Of a stretch of DNA of 64,000 bases, positions 11,964-24,023 are shown one piece after another; within the stretch, counting starts at the first letter, position 1; the number at the start of each line of letters is the position of its first letter. The stretch covers positions 9,667,001 to 9,731,000 of the forward strand of contig CP114487.1 of NCBI GenBank assembly GCA_027186245.1, read 5' to 3'. Under the pieces are notes generated by a model. That model did no database searches, had not been told where the DNA came from, and saw only the letters and a program-made list of their open reading frames with translations. Source of the DNA: Coriaria nepalensis. Taxonomy: Eukaryota; Streptophyta; Magnoliopsida; Cucurbitales; Coriariaceae. The position numbers were made by a program, and so were the translations under genes.

Positions 11964-13890
11964 GAAAACGGCTCTATGTTAATGGAGAAAGCATGCATCG
12001 ACCCCACCCACAGCAGCACAATATCTAAGACTCTAGGGTTAGAGCTACAAGATGAAGATGTCCTGGACAAAAGGGTAGTTCGATCTTCTTCTTGCCGTTG
12101 TTCTTGCTTTAATTATTATATTGTAGCGTTGTCTTCTTTATCTACTGTGTAATGAGGTTGTGTTAAATGCGGCTGGTCCTTACTTGTGATCTTGTCCTCC
12201 CTTTCATTCTCGCTGTCTCTCTCTGTTTATCTGATATTTTGGTGGTCCCCGAATCAGTTGCCCCAACCCTTCGAGCCGATTTTGTCTTGAAAAAAAGGAG
12301 GTAAATTTGAATTTTGTTGCTTCTTGGGGTAAAGATTGATGGGCCTTTTCTTGTATGAGCCCCAAAAAAATTTATGTGCCTAGGTCTGTCGTGAATTACG
12401 CAACCCAATCCAATTCAAAGTTTGATGGCGGAGATGGACCTTTTTGCCCAACACCTCGTGGTTCGTAATTTAGGCCCGAAGAATCTATATAGAATCTTCA
12501 GTCACAGTTGACCGTTATAACAGTAATCTGCTACTAAGAGTAAAGAATAAAGTCCCGTAACATTATAAATTAAGTATTTAGATGAATCTAATACTGTTAT
12601 GAGTTATATCAATTTTAAAAGTCTGGCTGCTAATCTTATCTATCTTGCAAGATAAACTTTCGTTATCAACTTTTCTGTGGTCCTTCCGTTTCCGCGGTTA
12701 AATTATGACCAAATCACCTTTCACCCTTTTTACCTTTCTTTCTCTCTCCCGTTCAAAAAGTTTGGTAAAAATACTTGATGGATGCCGGGCCTACATATCA
12801 GATTCTAATATCAAAACATATCCGATTCTAATATCAATATATACCTTGCACTTGGATCAAAAGGGTCGCCCCTTGGACGGTGCACATTCAAACTTTCCAT
12901 TCATTATTAGGATGATGACTCAGTTTTTCCTTTTTTGCCTTTGAAATTTCAGTATTGATTCTAGCTAGCTAGCCAGCTACCTACCTACGTACAACTTTCT
13001 TGTCCTATCTTACAGCATACGAGCATGGTCGTGTATACATGCGTATGTTACATAAGTATATACATCTAGACATAGAGGTGCACGTACGTCCGGGACAAGT
13101 GTAGCAGTTCGTGTGCAGACTGCTTGAATATAAGTAATTCTTTCTTATAAAGACGCACATATCAGAAGAATCTATGGGATTGATACGTAATAAGTATGAG
13201 TGTTCCGGAACAAAATAAGCATAGCCTCTCACACGTGTGAGTGGACTGAAGACTGAAAAGGATTGCGTGGAGGGAGGAAGATTCAAGATCTCATGCCACG
13301 TCTTATGAATCTAATTAGGCACGAGTGTTGTTAATACATGGTTCTAGATAACCTGCGATCCACGAGATCTCCCGCATAAATCGGAACACTGCTTTTTTTC
13401 TTCTCTCCCCTCCCCCCCCCCCCCCCCCTTCTTTTTGGCATTCCTTCTTCTTCTTTCTTTTTTTTTTGCTTTTTAGACAGGAAATATATGGTTGTTCGCT
13501 TGTCAAAGTCACGGTCTAAATTAGTCCAATTATTTAAACTTATCTATATAGTGTAAAATGAATTAATTGTTGTTTAACATGTAAAAAAGAAGTAGAAATG
13601 CACGCATCCACGACATAATTCATTGGCTTATCGAAACTGATATATATATACATCAATGCAAACTCTTTACATATCAAGGGTCCTAGCTAGGTAGCTTTCT
13701 AGCTCGTTTACAACCACATAACTCGCCATTAACAAACTCTTCTCAAGAAATTAAGCCAGCTTCTAGTTAACAGAAAACTTGAAAAATTTTATGAGGAAGA
13801 TAGTATATGGAGCTTCATATTTATCAGGTCTTGATGAATTGGTTTATTGAGGCTTGATGCTCAGTTACGTACGTTCTTATGTGCGAGTTT
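11964..13890. other. Intergenic, with a 17-base poly-C tract
   Basis: No supported gene. TGGGCC/GCCCA-type motifs at about 12339-12475 may belong to the promoter of the DUF4378-type gene. A run of 17 C (13412-13428) sits in a pyrimidine-rich stretch. The DNA from 13520 to 13890 is probably the 3' flank of the bZIP gene. Confidence 0.4.
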
Positions 13891-14331
13891 CTAATAGTTA
13901 TGGGATACTACTTCCATGGAGACCAAGATCCGGTAAAGGTCCGAAAGCCGGGCCGATAACGCTACGGATTCGGATCTCAACTGTTCATTTTCTCTCTGTA
14001 TCACACTACATTGATACAAAACCGGGCTCAACCGGTACTTTAGCTCCCTATTCTCATTTTTCAACCGGTTCAATTCGCTGTTAAGGTTCTCCAAATGCTG
14101 CTTCTTTCGCCAGCGGGACCGCCTTGCAGACGCACGGTTCGATAGCATCCGCCTCCGTTTCTTCTCACGATCGTCATCATCATCAACCGAACAAAATGAC
14201 CGGTTCGACCCTTGAGAACCGGAGTTTAAAGTACTTTCTACACGTCCAGCCTGGAACAAAGACAGAAGCTCCTGGATCTCACCGTCTGTAAACCCTGTTT
14301 CTTGAACCGGATAGACTGCTTCACACAGCAT
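13891..14331 (-). CDS. Small bZIP transcription factor (group S-like)
   Basis: Single-exon frame of 146 aa. The basic region (KKRRRMLSNRASARRSRWRKKQHLE, about residues 55-80) has the N-x7-R spacing that contacts ACGT-type DNA sites. A leucine/valine heptad zipper follows to about residue 130. Small size, lack of introns and the basic region fit the plant group S bZIPs, which form heterodimers and regulate metabolism and stress genes. I chose the ATG at 14331. The frame is open up to an ATG at 14439, but that ATG overlaps a TATA box (CTATAAATG at about 14446-14438), so it should lie upstream of the transcription start. No conserved sucrose-control uORF was recognised. Confidence 0.88.
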   Translation of the reverse strand: MLCEAVYPVQETGFTDGEIQELLSLFQAGRVESTLNSGSQGSNRSFCSVDDDDDREKKRRRMLSNRASARRSRWRKKQHLENLNSELNRLKNENRELKYRLSPVLYQCSVIQRENEQLRSESVALSARLSDLYRILVSMEVVSHNY

Positions 14332-14436
14332 TGCGCTAATTAAGAGACAAGTACTAGACAACCTTAGTATATCTGAAAGATGAACTGGAGGGAGGAAAGG
14401 AAGGGAAAAGGGAAGGAACGAAGTGCATGGAGTGGG

Positions 14437-14446
14437 CATTTATAGA
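14437..14446 (-). promoter_or_regulatory. Probable TATA box of the bZIP gene
   Basis: CTATAAAT on the minus strand, about 105 bp upstream of the chosen start codon. This would place transcription initiation near 14405-14415 with a leader of about 80 nt. Confidence 0.5.
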
Positions 14447-14459
14447 GAGGAGCTGAAGT

Positions 14460-14988
14460 GGGGGGGGAGGGCACATAGCAGTAGCGTAACTTTAAAGGGC
14501 ATATTAGTAAATTAGATAAGTGGTGGGCAATTGCTTTTTGTTGGTGTGCGATTCAAAAACACTGACTCTTGTCTTTTTATTGTGCCTAGTGGCAATCTGG
14601 TGGGCTCTGAATTTTATGGTTTTTTTTTCCTCTTTAATGAAGTCATGGGTGGTGGGGTAGAGTAGACTGGAAGATTAGATTAGCTTAGCAGTTAGCTTAA
14701 TCACGAAGAATCTAATATGAACCACAACAAATTATGCTCAAAAGATTCCTTCGACAATCTATTGATTAATTCATTAAATTAATCTTACGATAATCTATTA
14801 TTATGTGAATTGAAGCTTTTGCTAATTATTCCCCACAAATTAATTAAAGACATATTTAAGGGATATGAATATATATAGATTATTGATATGGGCATCCCAC
14901 ACGTGGATGTTCGGAAGTTATTAGTTGAACAGAGTAAGAAAAAGTTTTGGGAAGTGAAAATTTCAATCGAAAGCAAACATGTCTGCCT

Positions 14989-15027
<39 letters not shown>

Positions 15028-15724
15028 AATAAATAAATAAAAGGGATGGGGACAAAAGTCACAGACACATGAAACACATGCAAATCTGATACGAGGGGGG
15101 GAATCTATGCCATGCCCCCTTGTCCGTGGAGGTTTAGTTTTCTTATAGTTGACAGTTACTTAATTGCGATCGATCCTTCCCTCTCTCTTAATCGTATATT
15201 ATAAAAACAGTAAGTTGAAAGTTGCGATTAATGGAGGGTCACATGCACACTTGTTCATTTTTACTTTTAGAAGCACCAACAGAAGTTGTTTCTGCTCTAT
15301 CACAGCCGTTCATTTTCTTTCCTACTTATTGGGCGATGGGGATTATGGACCTTTTCTTATTGGGCTGACGAACTTTCGATTTTGATTTTTTTGTTAATGG
15401 AGTAAGTTATAGCCCATAGTATTGCACTTGTTATGGGCCCAGTAGTACTTTGTTTTGTTGCCTCCTTACTTACCCAATACTCCTCATTTCATATCGCCTA
15501 ACCAAAAACGGGAAGGCATATATTATGAATATAGATTGAAAAGCAATAAAATTATATTTGTAGCATTTGCTTCGCAAGTCCCTCAAAAACCATAATTAGA
15601 AACATTTTACTTTAAATTAAATAAATCTCACAATCATAAAAGCAGCTCATATTAATTATCACGCTATTTATATAAAAGAAAAAGTAAATGTAAAAAAGGT
15701 GGTAGTATTATATCATTGCACTTA
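14460..15724. other. Intergenic, with an (AAT)n/(AAAT)n microsatellite
   Basis: No gene supported. A microsatellite of AAT units passing into AAAT units lies at about 14992-15041. TGGGCT/TGGGCC motifs occur at about 15359-15440. Confidence 0.4.
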
Positions 15725-16075
15725 TTAGTACTGACCCACGAGTCCTATTGATTCACGTGACTTTTTGCCACCCTTTCCGGTCCTCCTCCGGCTACCAGCA
15801 CCACCATCACGGCGAAGATGATCGTAATTTCCATCGTTTGGAATAAGAGGAAGATCATTTTCCGCGTCACCTTCGTCTTCATCAGTTGCAATACGGATGC
15901 AGGAGCACCGTTCCAAAGATGCAAAGAATGCGGTCGCGACACCGTTGATCAGCCAAGCAGCCACCCCATCGAGCTTTCCACATGTCGGCGAGGGCCCGAC
16001 CCTTGGTTCGATCGAATCTGATGATGATTTGTTGTTGAAAATGGTAGTGAAGCTTGTAGATGTAGTCGCTGCCAT
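15725..16075 (-). CDS. Conserved uncharacterised plant protein, 116 aa
   Basis: Single-exon frame. The central block, about residues 33-65 ([31 protein letters not shown]), looks like the conserved core of a small plant-specific family: a hydrophobic helix followed by a Cys-containing segment. An acidic linker and a basic Gly/Arg/Lys tail follow. The helix is moderately hydrophobic and could associate with a membrane, but no clear signal peptide is seen. Start at the first Met (16075). Function not recognised. Confidence 0.72.
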   Translation of the reverse strand: MAATTSTSFTTIFNNKSSSDSIEPRVGPSPTCGKLDGVAAWLINGVATAFFASLERCSCIRIATDEDEGDAENDLPLIPNDGNYDHLRRDGGAGSRRRTGKGGKKSRESIGLVGQY

Positions 16076-16958
16076 GGAGGGGAAATAATATAGAGCTATG
16101 AAAAAACAGAGAGAGAGAGAGATGGTTATAGAAGCAGCTTCGAACGCTAGCTCTGTAACTATTAAGGGTCAGATTCCACATTGTACCCTTGGTTATAAAT
16201 TATTAATATGGTGTCAAAGGGCAAATTTGTCAATGCATGTGCTGACTGAAGGTTTACCTATTTTATATCAAATTAATCTTTGGTAACAAATTATACATCT
16301 GTATAGACATATATATTAAAATCCAATTGGAGTAGGATCAATATACAGATAATACATGCACTTGAATTTAATTGATTCACCGGAAATCTACCAACAAAAT
16401 TTCTGTAGTAAGTGTCAACTGTACGAGTGCCCTAAACATGATTAAAGAATGAAACAAGGCAATGATGATGCTCAAATTTGCAAGCGCTTCTCATCATGTC
16501 TTTTACTCACTAGGACCCACATCTCCTTGCCTCTAAAATTACCTCCTCTTAACATCAGCAGGTTGTCTGCTCGCAGTGGATAAGGCCTGTTGCGACCTTT
16601 GTCGTCTTTCTGTCTGGATCTGGATTGGGTTAATTGATCTAATACGAACGGGTTCATTTTTTATTTTAACAAATGGGACTGGCCCTCTGGACAAAAGAAG
16701 AGTGCTACGACTTGTCTTTGGGTTTCGGGCCCAAAATTGGAGCAATTGATTTGAGGGTTGTATAAACTATGCATCCATCAATCAGAGGGATATGCTCTTA
16801 ATTTTCATTTCAAATTTTGGGAGACAGGAGCCCCAAAATATACACAAGCTTACCTCAAAAAATAAGCAATATCATCATAATCTAGTCTTAATTCCCAGTA
16901 CACAATGTCACAGACTACTACAGATAAATAAGGGAGGGAGAAGAAATTCTTTTCTGAA
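16076..16958. other. Intergenic
   Basis: Promoter side of the 116-aa gene (GA-rich leader near 16107-16121) and 3' flank of PP2-A10. No gene or repeat of note seen. Confidence 0.35.
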
Positions 16959-18236
16959 TCAGGCAGGTAACATAGCCCTAGTCCCATTCAGAATGTGTAA
17001 ATACAGTGCAAGACATATGGTAACAATGACAGAGGACTTCGCACCAAAATATCTCACAACATCCAATCCCCTGCTTACAACCTCGTCGTGAACAACACTT
17101 AGGCTTCTTTTCAAACATTCCAATAGCTTCCAAGCTAAGAACTCGATAACAGATCTTGTCGTTTCAAATGTCACCCTTCCGGTCAAATCGAGCACGAACT
17201 TCCTGTTTCTTGGAACAGCCAGTGTAGATGAAAACTTATCAACCCACCCATTGCTCTGCACCCCATCATCAAATGATTCCTGCGTCACTGTTAGCTCCTT
17301 TGGAGATGGTGCTACTTGTTTAAAGTACTCATCTTTGTTCTTGTTTGGTCCTTCACATTGATCCGAAGCCGAATAGGACGGGTCTGAACTCGGGTTTGTG
17401 CCCAAATTTGAACCTGTCAATACCTGATGAGATGTCTTCACAAGGGTCTCTACAGCACCATTACACAGAGAAACCAGAAAATCCTTCACATTGTTTTGAT
17501 GCCTGGGATTGGTCAATCCACTAAAGAGGTCATCATATGGGTTGATATCCATTGTTTTGTCGAGGTATACTGCAGTTGCAGTGCTTACAAATACCTGTAT
17601 GCAATTTGCTACAAGGTTCTTGCACTTATCATCACAAAGAATGTTTACCCATTGGGGAACATCCGATTGAGCAGTATAAACACTTGAGCCATCATTCGAT
17701 CCAGGATTTGAGTAAAATCCCAGAACCAAGTTCCTTGCAAAGCTACCAACAACAATCGAAGCAAAACCAGTCCCAGCTGTAGAGAACATCCCCTCTAAGA
17801 CCTTATCTGAAAAGCTCATATTTGCAGACCCGATCCCTGATTCATGCTGGTTTCTGGTCTCAGACTTGTACCCTCGAGAAATACCTATCGTCAAAGCTTC
17901 AGTAACCTTAATCAAGGATTGAGAGAACTCCTGAGATCTTGAAATTTTGAAAACTTGATTCAAGCTGTTAGGGATTTGATCTGAATCAGAGTTTACAAAC
18001 TCCTTCAAGTCTCTGGCAATTAGTCCTAATGTTTCAGAAGAATCAGAGACCAATTCAGCCACAGAAATTAGGGCTCCAAACAGCTTCATTAGCCTCTTCC
18101 TTCTCCTCGCCACAGAGGGATAATGATAAACCTTGTAAGCGCCATAACCGGAGACTCCCAACACAGCGATCATGATAAGCCATTTCTTTCTTCTCCGAGA
18201 GAAATTCAAGCCCTTCCTCATCAATTCGAGATCCAT
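16959..18236 (-). CDS. PP2-A10: Protein PHLOEM PROTEIN 2-LIKE A10
   Basis: Intronless frame of 425 aa, recognised over its whole length. It has an N-terminal basic stretch and hydrophobic segment (about residues 17-37, [20 protein letters not shown]), then the family core with [20 protein letters not shown] and [19 protein letters not shown]-terminal hydrophobic segment lies at about 400-418 ([18 protein letters not shown]). Despite the name, members lack an evident PP2 lectin domain; the two hydrophobic ends suggest a membrane protein. Molecular role unknown. Start is the only Met before the conserved N-terminus. Confidence 0.9.
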   Translation of the reverse strand: MDLELMRKGLNFSRRRKKWLIMIAVLGVSGYGAYKVYHYPSVARRRKRLMKLFGALISVAELVSDSSETLGLIARDLKEFVNSDSDQIPNSLNQVFKISRSQEFSQSLIKVTEALTIGISRGYKSETRNQHESGIGSANMSFSDKVLEGMFSTAGTGFASIVVGSFARNLVLGFYSNPGSNDGSSVYTAQSDVPQWVNILCDDKCKNLVANCIQVFVSTATAVYLDKTMDINPYDDLFSGLTNPRHQNNVKDFLVSLCNGAVETLVKTSHQVLTGSNLGTNPSSDPSYSASDQCEGPNKNKDEYFKQVAPSPKELTVTQESFDDGVQSNGWVDKFSSTLAVPRNRKFVLDLTGRVTFETTRSVIEFLAWKLLECLKRSLSVVHDEVVSRGLDVVRYFGAKSSVIVTICLALYLHILNGTRAMLPA

Positions 18237-19130
18237 GGGAAGAGAGACGAAAAGAGCCAGAGCGAAGATTCAGACAAACCCTAGAGCTCAAACGAAATTG
18301 CGCCCTATGGTTTGAGATTATAAGGCGAAATTGTCCGAAGGGTCTCGAATTTATTGCGAAGTAATGGCGCGGCTCGGAGGCAGATGGATTCAACTTTCAA
18401 GGACACCGCCTCTTTCAACGAATTTAACGCTGAGTTTCTATATTTGTGATAACTGCAGCGTTACTCAGGCATTGAATCGATTCCTAATCGATAAAAATGG
18501 AAATTGTACGAAAATCAGAAAGAAACAAAGCAACGACGATATACAAGGAGAATAATGAACCTGCACGGTGCTGTAAGGGATGTCGTTTGGCGTTGAAGAT
18601 GGAGAAGAGCCGATGAGGAGTGAGGACTAAATCGGAAGGAAGTCAACACTTGCAATTTCCCGAGCCGACTACTGGTCGGCGGCGAGAGCGAGATGAAGAG
18701 ACGAATAAGCGGATCTGATTGGATTGAATATTAGAATCTCACTGTGGTATATGCCATTGAATTCTGGAACGGGTAGATGTTATCTGAAATACATGTCTAC
18801 ATTTTAAATAAATAATATAATATCTTTCCCATTTCTTGTCCGGCCTTACGGTCACGATAGGAAGGGAACGAACGTAAATGGGCGGTTGATTCGATTTTTT
18901 CAATCGAGAATAAAAATTATTAATTTTTATTATTATTTATATTTAATTATATAAACAAAAATAAGTAATAATAAATAATTTTATTAAAATTTTTTTAATT
19001 GAAAATTGAAAATTTATGTAACGAATTTAAATATTATAGAAAAAATTTATATAAATAAATAAATAATTTAATTTCATCTAAAAATAATATTTATTATTTT
19101 ACAAAATCAAAGTCAAGCTCAAAAGCCTTT
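18237..19130. other. Intergenic, AT-rich
   Basis: Upstream region of PP2-A10 followed by about 300 bp of very AT-rich DNA (18890-19100). No further gene seen. Confidence 0.4.
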
Positions 19131-19650
19131 TTATGTCTCAAGTCCCATCTGAACATGTTTGGAGCAATACACTGAAAATGTTTTATCTGTTCTCTCGGTA
19201 CGTTTTATGGGTACAAAGACACTATCATCTTCAAGATCACTGAACGATATGTCTTCTTCATTGACAAGAGGGTCTCGACTGCTCCACTACATCCACCAAT
19301 ATCAGAACCTTCATCTGGCCAATCCTCCTCCTTATCTTCACAACTCTGAACCATCACGTTCTTAAAACTCTGTCTTAGTAATGGGCTTTTCAACAATAAC
19401 AGTCTTGTCAACAAACTGCATCACGTCACCTTCAATTTGATGTTTCTCACTATCATTATTGGTTGAGGCGGAGGGAGTATTAGGTTCCGAAGTAAAGGGT
19501 CTGTCATCAGGATGGATATTATAAGATGGAATAGAGCTGGTACCTTGCTGATTTTTATTCTCACGGTCCTTCAAAGGTGAATTGCTTCTGCCAAACCAGT
19601 AGTTCGATTTAGATTCTTGCTTGCTCTGCTTTTGTCGCTCCTGCATACTT
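19131..19650 (-). pseudogene. Truncated, frameshifted C-terminal part of a BSD-domain protein
   Basis: The minus strand resembles the tail of plant BSD-domain proteins: a Lys/Ser/Asn-rich linker, MQFVDKTVIVEKP, an acidic block with EEDWPDE, and ISFSDLEDD. The reading frame breaks twice. The first shift is near 19376, where a run of T ends the frame at 19362 and resemblance resumes one frame over. The second is near 19269, after which the acidic SFSDLEDD block reads to a stop at 19131. The BSD domain itself (5' part) is absent. No splice sites explain the shifts. I infer a dead 3' fragment. Confidence 0.65.
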
Positions 19651-20520
19651 GGAAACTTGGGAAGTTGGTAGCATTATCCTTTCTTCTATGTTGGAGTAGG
19701 AGGACGTGAATAAGTTGGGCCTAATTATTTATGTAGGCCCAGCCCATTGATCAACTGTTGAAATTTGAAACGTTGGCATTGGGGTACCTAAGAAGATGCG
19801 GTGATTCATTCTGTCATTTGCAAACCGTGAGCCCCCACTACAAAACATGTGACCCATAATGGTGCCGAATCACACCCTGACCCAAACCACTGTCACGTGC
19901 TGCAAACCATTGTCTAATAAATTCATTGAAATTTTGAATGGATGTCATTTTCAGGTGGGACAAAGTCTATCAGGTCGTGTTTTCCGTTTTCCCAGTTTTT
20001 TAGTAACATTTCAATTTTCTTTTCGCTCTCTTTTAGTCTGTCAAGAAAAGTTTGAATCCATGTGCACCCATTCGTGATAACTGACAATACAAGTTACAGT
20101 AGATCCAGTTCCGAGAACTTCAGCCTTTTTTTTTTTTTAATATTTATATTTATTTTTAATTTACTTTAAACAATATAAAAAAGAAACCATTAGAATAAAT
20201 AAACTATTGAGATCACAAAGTTCAGATATCATAAACTGATGATACATCTATGTTTTCCCTTCTTTTTTTCCGGTCAAATCTTAAAAAGACAAAGTTAGTA
20301 CTCAAAAGTTTTTAAGGCCCAATCATTCAATAAAAAGAACATTGTGAAATTACAGAGCATGATACGTATACAAGGGGGAGCAAAAACCAGAAAACTGGTT
20401 AAAAAACAAAAGAAAAAAGAAAAAAGAAAAAAGAAAGAAGAAAAGATGGTTAACTGAGAAGAATAACCTAGAAGTGTGTATTATATCAACAAATTTTGAT
20501 CAAAATTCAAAAAAAAATAT
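19651..20520. other. Intergenic
   Basis: Site II-like TGGGCC/GGCCCA motifs at about 19718-19745 and a homopurine tract at 20401-20446 (AAAAGA units). The rest is the PUB gene's 3' flank. No gene supported. Confidence 0.35.
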
Positions 20521-21864
20521 TTATTGCATCGTTCTTGTAAGCTTACACTTGGAAATGAAGTTATTAGCCTTGTAATTCTGGCTACACAGTTTCAAGAGCT
20601 CGGCTGATCTCTGCTTCAAAACCGGATTGCACCCGCTTTGAATCACAAGCAAAAGTTTTGCGGCTAGTCCAACCTCTACCGCAACGGGAGCACATTCTTC
20701 AGGAGCAAGTTTACAAACTGCACATAAAATCGACAGTGCAAGCTGAGTACAATTTTCCGAAACTCTCATCAACAATTTGACTAATACGGGTATCGTATTA
20801 GAACAATCTTTCAAACCCAATCTTCCCTCTGGAACCGATGATACTACTTCTAGAACATGAAGTGCTAATTCCAAGCATTCACAATCCAAATTCGGCATCA
20901 GTTCAACTAATTGTGGAATTGCCCCGATGCTGACAATCGAATTATGACTTAATTCAGTTGAAGAAATTGTCTTGAGCAATCTTAGTCCTGCTAGGACTCC
21001 ATTTGGGTATCTTTTGTCTTTAATTAATCTCAACAACCCAACCAAAAGACTCAAGCTTGACATATTTTCAGCCCCAGATTCCTCTCCTTCGATCAAAACG
21101 TCGATCAATTTCGTGCAATTGATCTTTGTCTCTATAGATCCTTCATTCAACATATCCACCATTAGAGATATCTTAGCGGGTTGAGTAAGGTTCTTCTTAG
21201 AGTCCAAATCGAGATCTAAATTAACCAAAATCCCAATTGCTTCCGACCCAACAGCATGGGATGTGAAGGGACCGAGCAGAGAACAAATCAAAGCAACAAC
21301 ACCACCTTCAGCTGCAGTTTTCTTGGCCGAAGAATGGGCGAAGACTACTTGCCTAAGCTCTTTCAGAGCTTGGACTCTAGCTTGACCTTTAACCTTCTTT
21401 AGAGAGTCCAAAAGATCTAAAACCCTTCCCTGAACATCCTCGGACCGCTTCTTCATCGCCAAGTACTTCTGAGAAAACCAAGTGTGAATCAGCTGTTGGA
21501 GTGTTTTGTTAGGTGTGATAGAATCGTCCCATAGTTCTTGCATTGTAGTGGGGCAAGTGAAATGGCCTAGAGAGAACCATTTAAGGATGTTGGTTCGATC
21601 ATAAGTTTGGCCGGTGCAGAGGGTAACAGGGTCTCTCATTGGGTCTAACGAGATTGGGCAGATCAACACCGAGGGAACGTCAATAGAGTCAAGCTCTTCG
21701 ATCATTTCCTTCAGATCTAATTTCTCTGAAGCAGTAACGCTGCAGAATGCAGAGAATCCACCGCCCAGAATACCATCTTTTACGGCAGTTTCTACATCTA
21801 AAACGTGCCCTCCGTCGCCCACACCCAGTTGGTTGGATTTAGAGGGCTGGTAGTACATCGGCAT
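20521..21864 (-). CDS. U-box E3 ubiquitin ligase, PUB30/PUB31 type
   Basis: Intronless frame of 447 aa, full length for the family. The N-terminus MPMYYQPS is typical of the PUB30/31 pair. A U-box lies at about residues 64-138 (ICPISLDPMRDPVTL, GQTYDRTNI, CPTTMQEL), and the rest is a series of armadillo-like helices (for example GSIETKINCTKLIDVLIE and SAELLKLCSQ). The tail FISKCKLTRTMQ is conserved. U-box proteins recruit E2 enzymes and ubiquitinate targets bound by the ARM repeats; PUB30/31 have been linked to salt-stress responses. I cannot tell which paralogue this is, so no symbol is given. No disruption seen. Confidence 0.93.
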   Translation of the reverse strand: MPMYYQPSKSNQLGVGDGGHVLDVETAVKDGILGGGFSAFCSVTASEKLDLKEMIEELDSIDVPSVLICPISLDPMRDPVTLCTGQTYDRTNILKWFSLGHFTCPTTMQELWDDSITPNKTLQQLIHTWFSQKYLAMKKRSEDVQGRVLDLLDSLKKVKGQARVQALKELRQVVFAHSSAKKTAAEGGVVALICSLLGPFTSHAVGSEAIGILVNLDLDLDSKKNLTQPAKISLMVDMLNEGSIETKINCTKLIDVLIEGEESGAENMSSLSLLVGLLRLIKDKRYPNGVLAGLRLLKTISSTELSHNSIVSIGAIPQLVELMPNLDCECLELALHVLEVVSSVPEGRLGLKDCSNTIPVLVKLLMRVSENCTQLALSILCAVCKLAPEECAPVAVEVGLAAKLLLVIQSGCNPVLKQRSAELLKLCSQNYKANNFISKCKLTRTMQ

Positions 21865-23585
21865 TTTTTTTTCCTTCGAATGCTCTAATTACGAGCAATG
21901 AGAAAGAATGAGGATCCCTAATCTATATTTTCGTTCTTAACAAGGGTTCGATGTGAATGAACTAAGACCCAGGAAACGTATGGGAAAAGAGAAAGGGAGA
22001 AGAGGAAAGAAAAGAAAAGGATGGTGAAAGGGAAGAGTCTGGTATTATCTTACTCTTTTTTTTCTTCCTTGAAGCTATTGTTCTCTCGGTTGACAATCAG
22101 AAGCAAGCATGCCCAGTGGGGGGGACATCTTTTCTCACATATCGTTTGCTTTTTCTTTCACTCTCTTTAATTTGATCCCTTTCTCCGGTCAAAAGGGTCG
22201 CATTATTCTCCTCCTCCTCCTTCTTCGCAGTCACAATCATCATCATCAAGGATGTGATGGGGCAATATCGCTCTAAAATAGAAAATCTTCTTCTCCAATA
22301 CCAAAAGCTCACTTCCTTTGCAAGCTCCCCCCACTCAAAAAACAAAAACTGAGGGTTATGAATGGTAAATGATAGGCTCAATCGAACACCGAAACTAAGG
22401 AGAGCAAGTTTTTTTTCTTCCTTAATTGATGAAATTTGGAAGAGATATAAGACACAAAAGAATGGGGGCACAGAAAAGAGAGAGATGGAGAGAGTGAGGA
22501 GGAGCAATAATATCAACCGCACAGTCTCTCCCCCACCTCTCTGTGGTCTGCTATAAAGAGTAGTCGATCTTAACTGGCTATAGCCTATAGCCGGTGGTGG
22601 TGTGTTAACAGTGGAAGACTTGGCAACACACGTGCATACCTGTCTTGTCTCTTCGGGCACCGTAATTTCCTTTTATTTATTTATTTATTTATTTATTTAT
22701 TTTGTCTATTCTAGCTTTTGGATGGGGATCTTTTGGTCTTTTTGCATGGGAGTTATGGCCCCTAGGAATTAGGATAGATTGGAGGACGCAACCTTTGTTC
22801 AGATGGGTCAAAAAGGAGAAAATGATATTACCAATGGCATCATAATATAATATATAATTACTGTAATTATATGCAGTCACTGTAACTCTTTTCATCCTGT
22901 TTAATCTTTTACATCTCGAGTAACAAATTTATAAATTACATTTCGTAATAAGGTAATTTTTTTTAATCCATAAGATAAAATATGAACTTTGAGTAAATTC
23001 AAATCTGAAACGTAACGCTACCTACTCATTACCCATTGAACTGCGAATTGTTTCATTATTATTTTATTGTTGCTTTAATTGAATGATCACGCCCTTGGAC
23101 AGAGTACTACTACTGTAGTTTGAACAGAGCAGACAGCAGGGAACAGCACGGGTTCCACGGCCACGTGTCAGTAACTCGATGACTGAAAAAGCAAATCAAG
23201 TGCATGAGGGGACGCACTTTGCAGTTTACGTAATCGATGTGGTCAAAGTTCAAAGTTCAAACCAAAAGACCAGAACAAGAAGAATAGCAAACTAGGGCGT
23301 TTGGAACAACAGAACAGGCCAGTCGTCATAACCTCCTAATCCGGTCAAACAATGACCTGGCACTTTACCAAAGCCACGGTCTGGTGGGCCACCTCCATCC
23401 TTTCACTCCCGATACGATACGATATGATGGGTAATGATATACCCATTCAAATCTGCATGCTCTCATTTGAAAGTTAGAAAAAAGATAAATGAATTGATAC
23501 AAAATTTATAATTTTAACCAATTAACAGGAAGATTTTTATTAAGGAGTTGATTAAACTTCAATTTTACAGTAATCCAATTTGTGT
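21865..23585. other. Intergenic, PUB promoter side
   Basis: A CT/GA-rich leader region adjoins the PUB start, with an (ATTT)n tract at about 22673-22702. An open frame at 22097-22660 (minus) has low-complexity composition and no family resemblance, so it is not called. Confidence 0.35.
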
Positions 23586-24023
23586 CTACAAAGCTGAGCT
23601 CGTAGGAGTGGAATTGTTGCTACAAATTTCTTCTAAAATCTCATGCAAAGCATTATCATCTTTGAGTATAGACGTGTGAGAAATCCCTGGAATTTTGATC
23701 ACCTTCAAGCTCTGGTTCTTCTCATTAGCCCACAACGATTCAAGCCCCAGCAAGCTCACCATATTCACCGTCCCATCTCCATCTCCATAAACAGTCTCCG
23801 GCTGCTCATCGAACCCATTGTTTCTAACGTAAAACAAGCTCTCGGGCGTTTTCATGCCGGAGCCGATCACACAAGTAACCGGCATTGCAGGCGCTCTCAA
23901 CTCTTCAATTAAGGGCAGTATACGAGTTTCGTAAGGATGAAGCCCTTCCGAAAATTCAATCTCGTCGAGAAACTGTGCAATTTCGTAAGATGAAAACATC
24001 GCATTCGGTGTAATTACCAACGG
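23586..24023 (-). pseudogene. 3' fragment of an LCAT-like acyltransferase / phospholipase gene
   Basis: The frame gives about 145 residues matching the C-terminal third of plant lecithin:cholesterol acyltransferase-like 1 proteins: PLVITPN, YETRILPLIEEL, PVTCVIGSG, the catalytic-Asp block YGDGDGTVN and the catalytic-His block SHTSILKDD. The N-terminal two thirds, with the lipase Ser motif, are missing. A TGA lies just upstream of the homologous part (24029-24027) and no acceptor or upstream exon was found. The remaining piece cannot form the triad. It is probably a truncated pseudogene, although expression of the fragment cannot be excluded. Confidence 0.75.

Noticed and set aside
22097..22660. 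187-codon frame upstream of the PUB gene
   Set aside because: Low-complexity translation of CT/GA-rich leader and promoter DNA; no homologue recognised.
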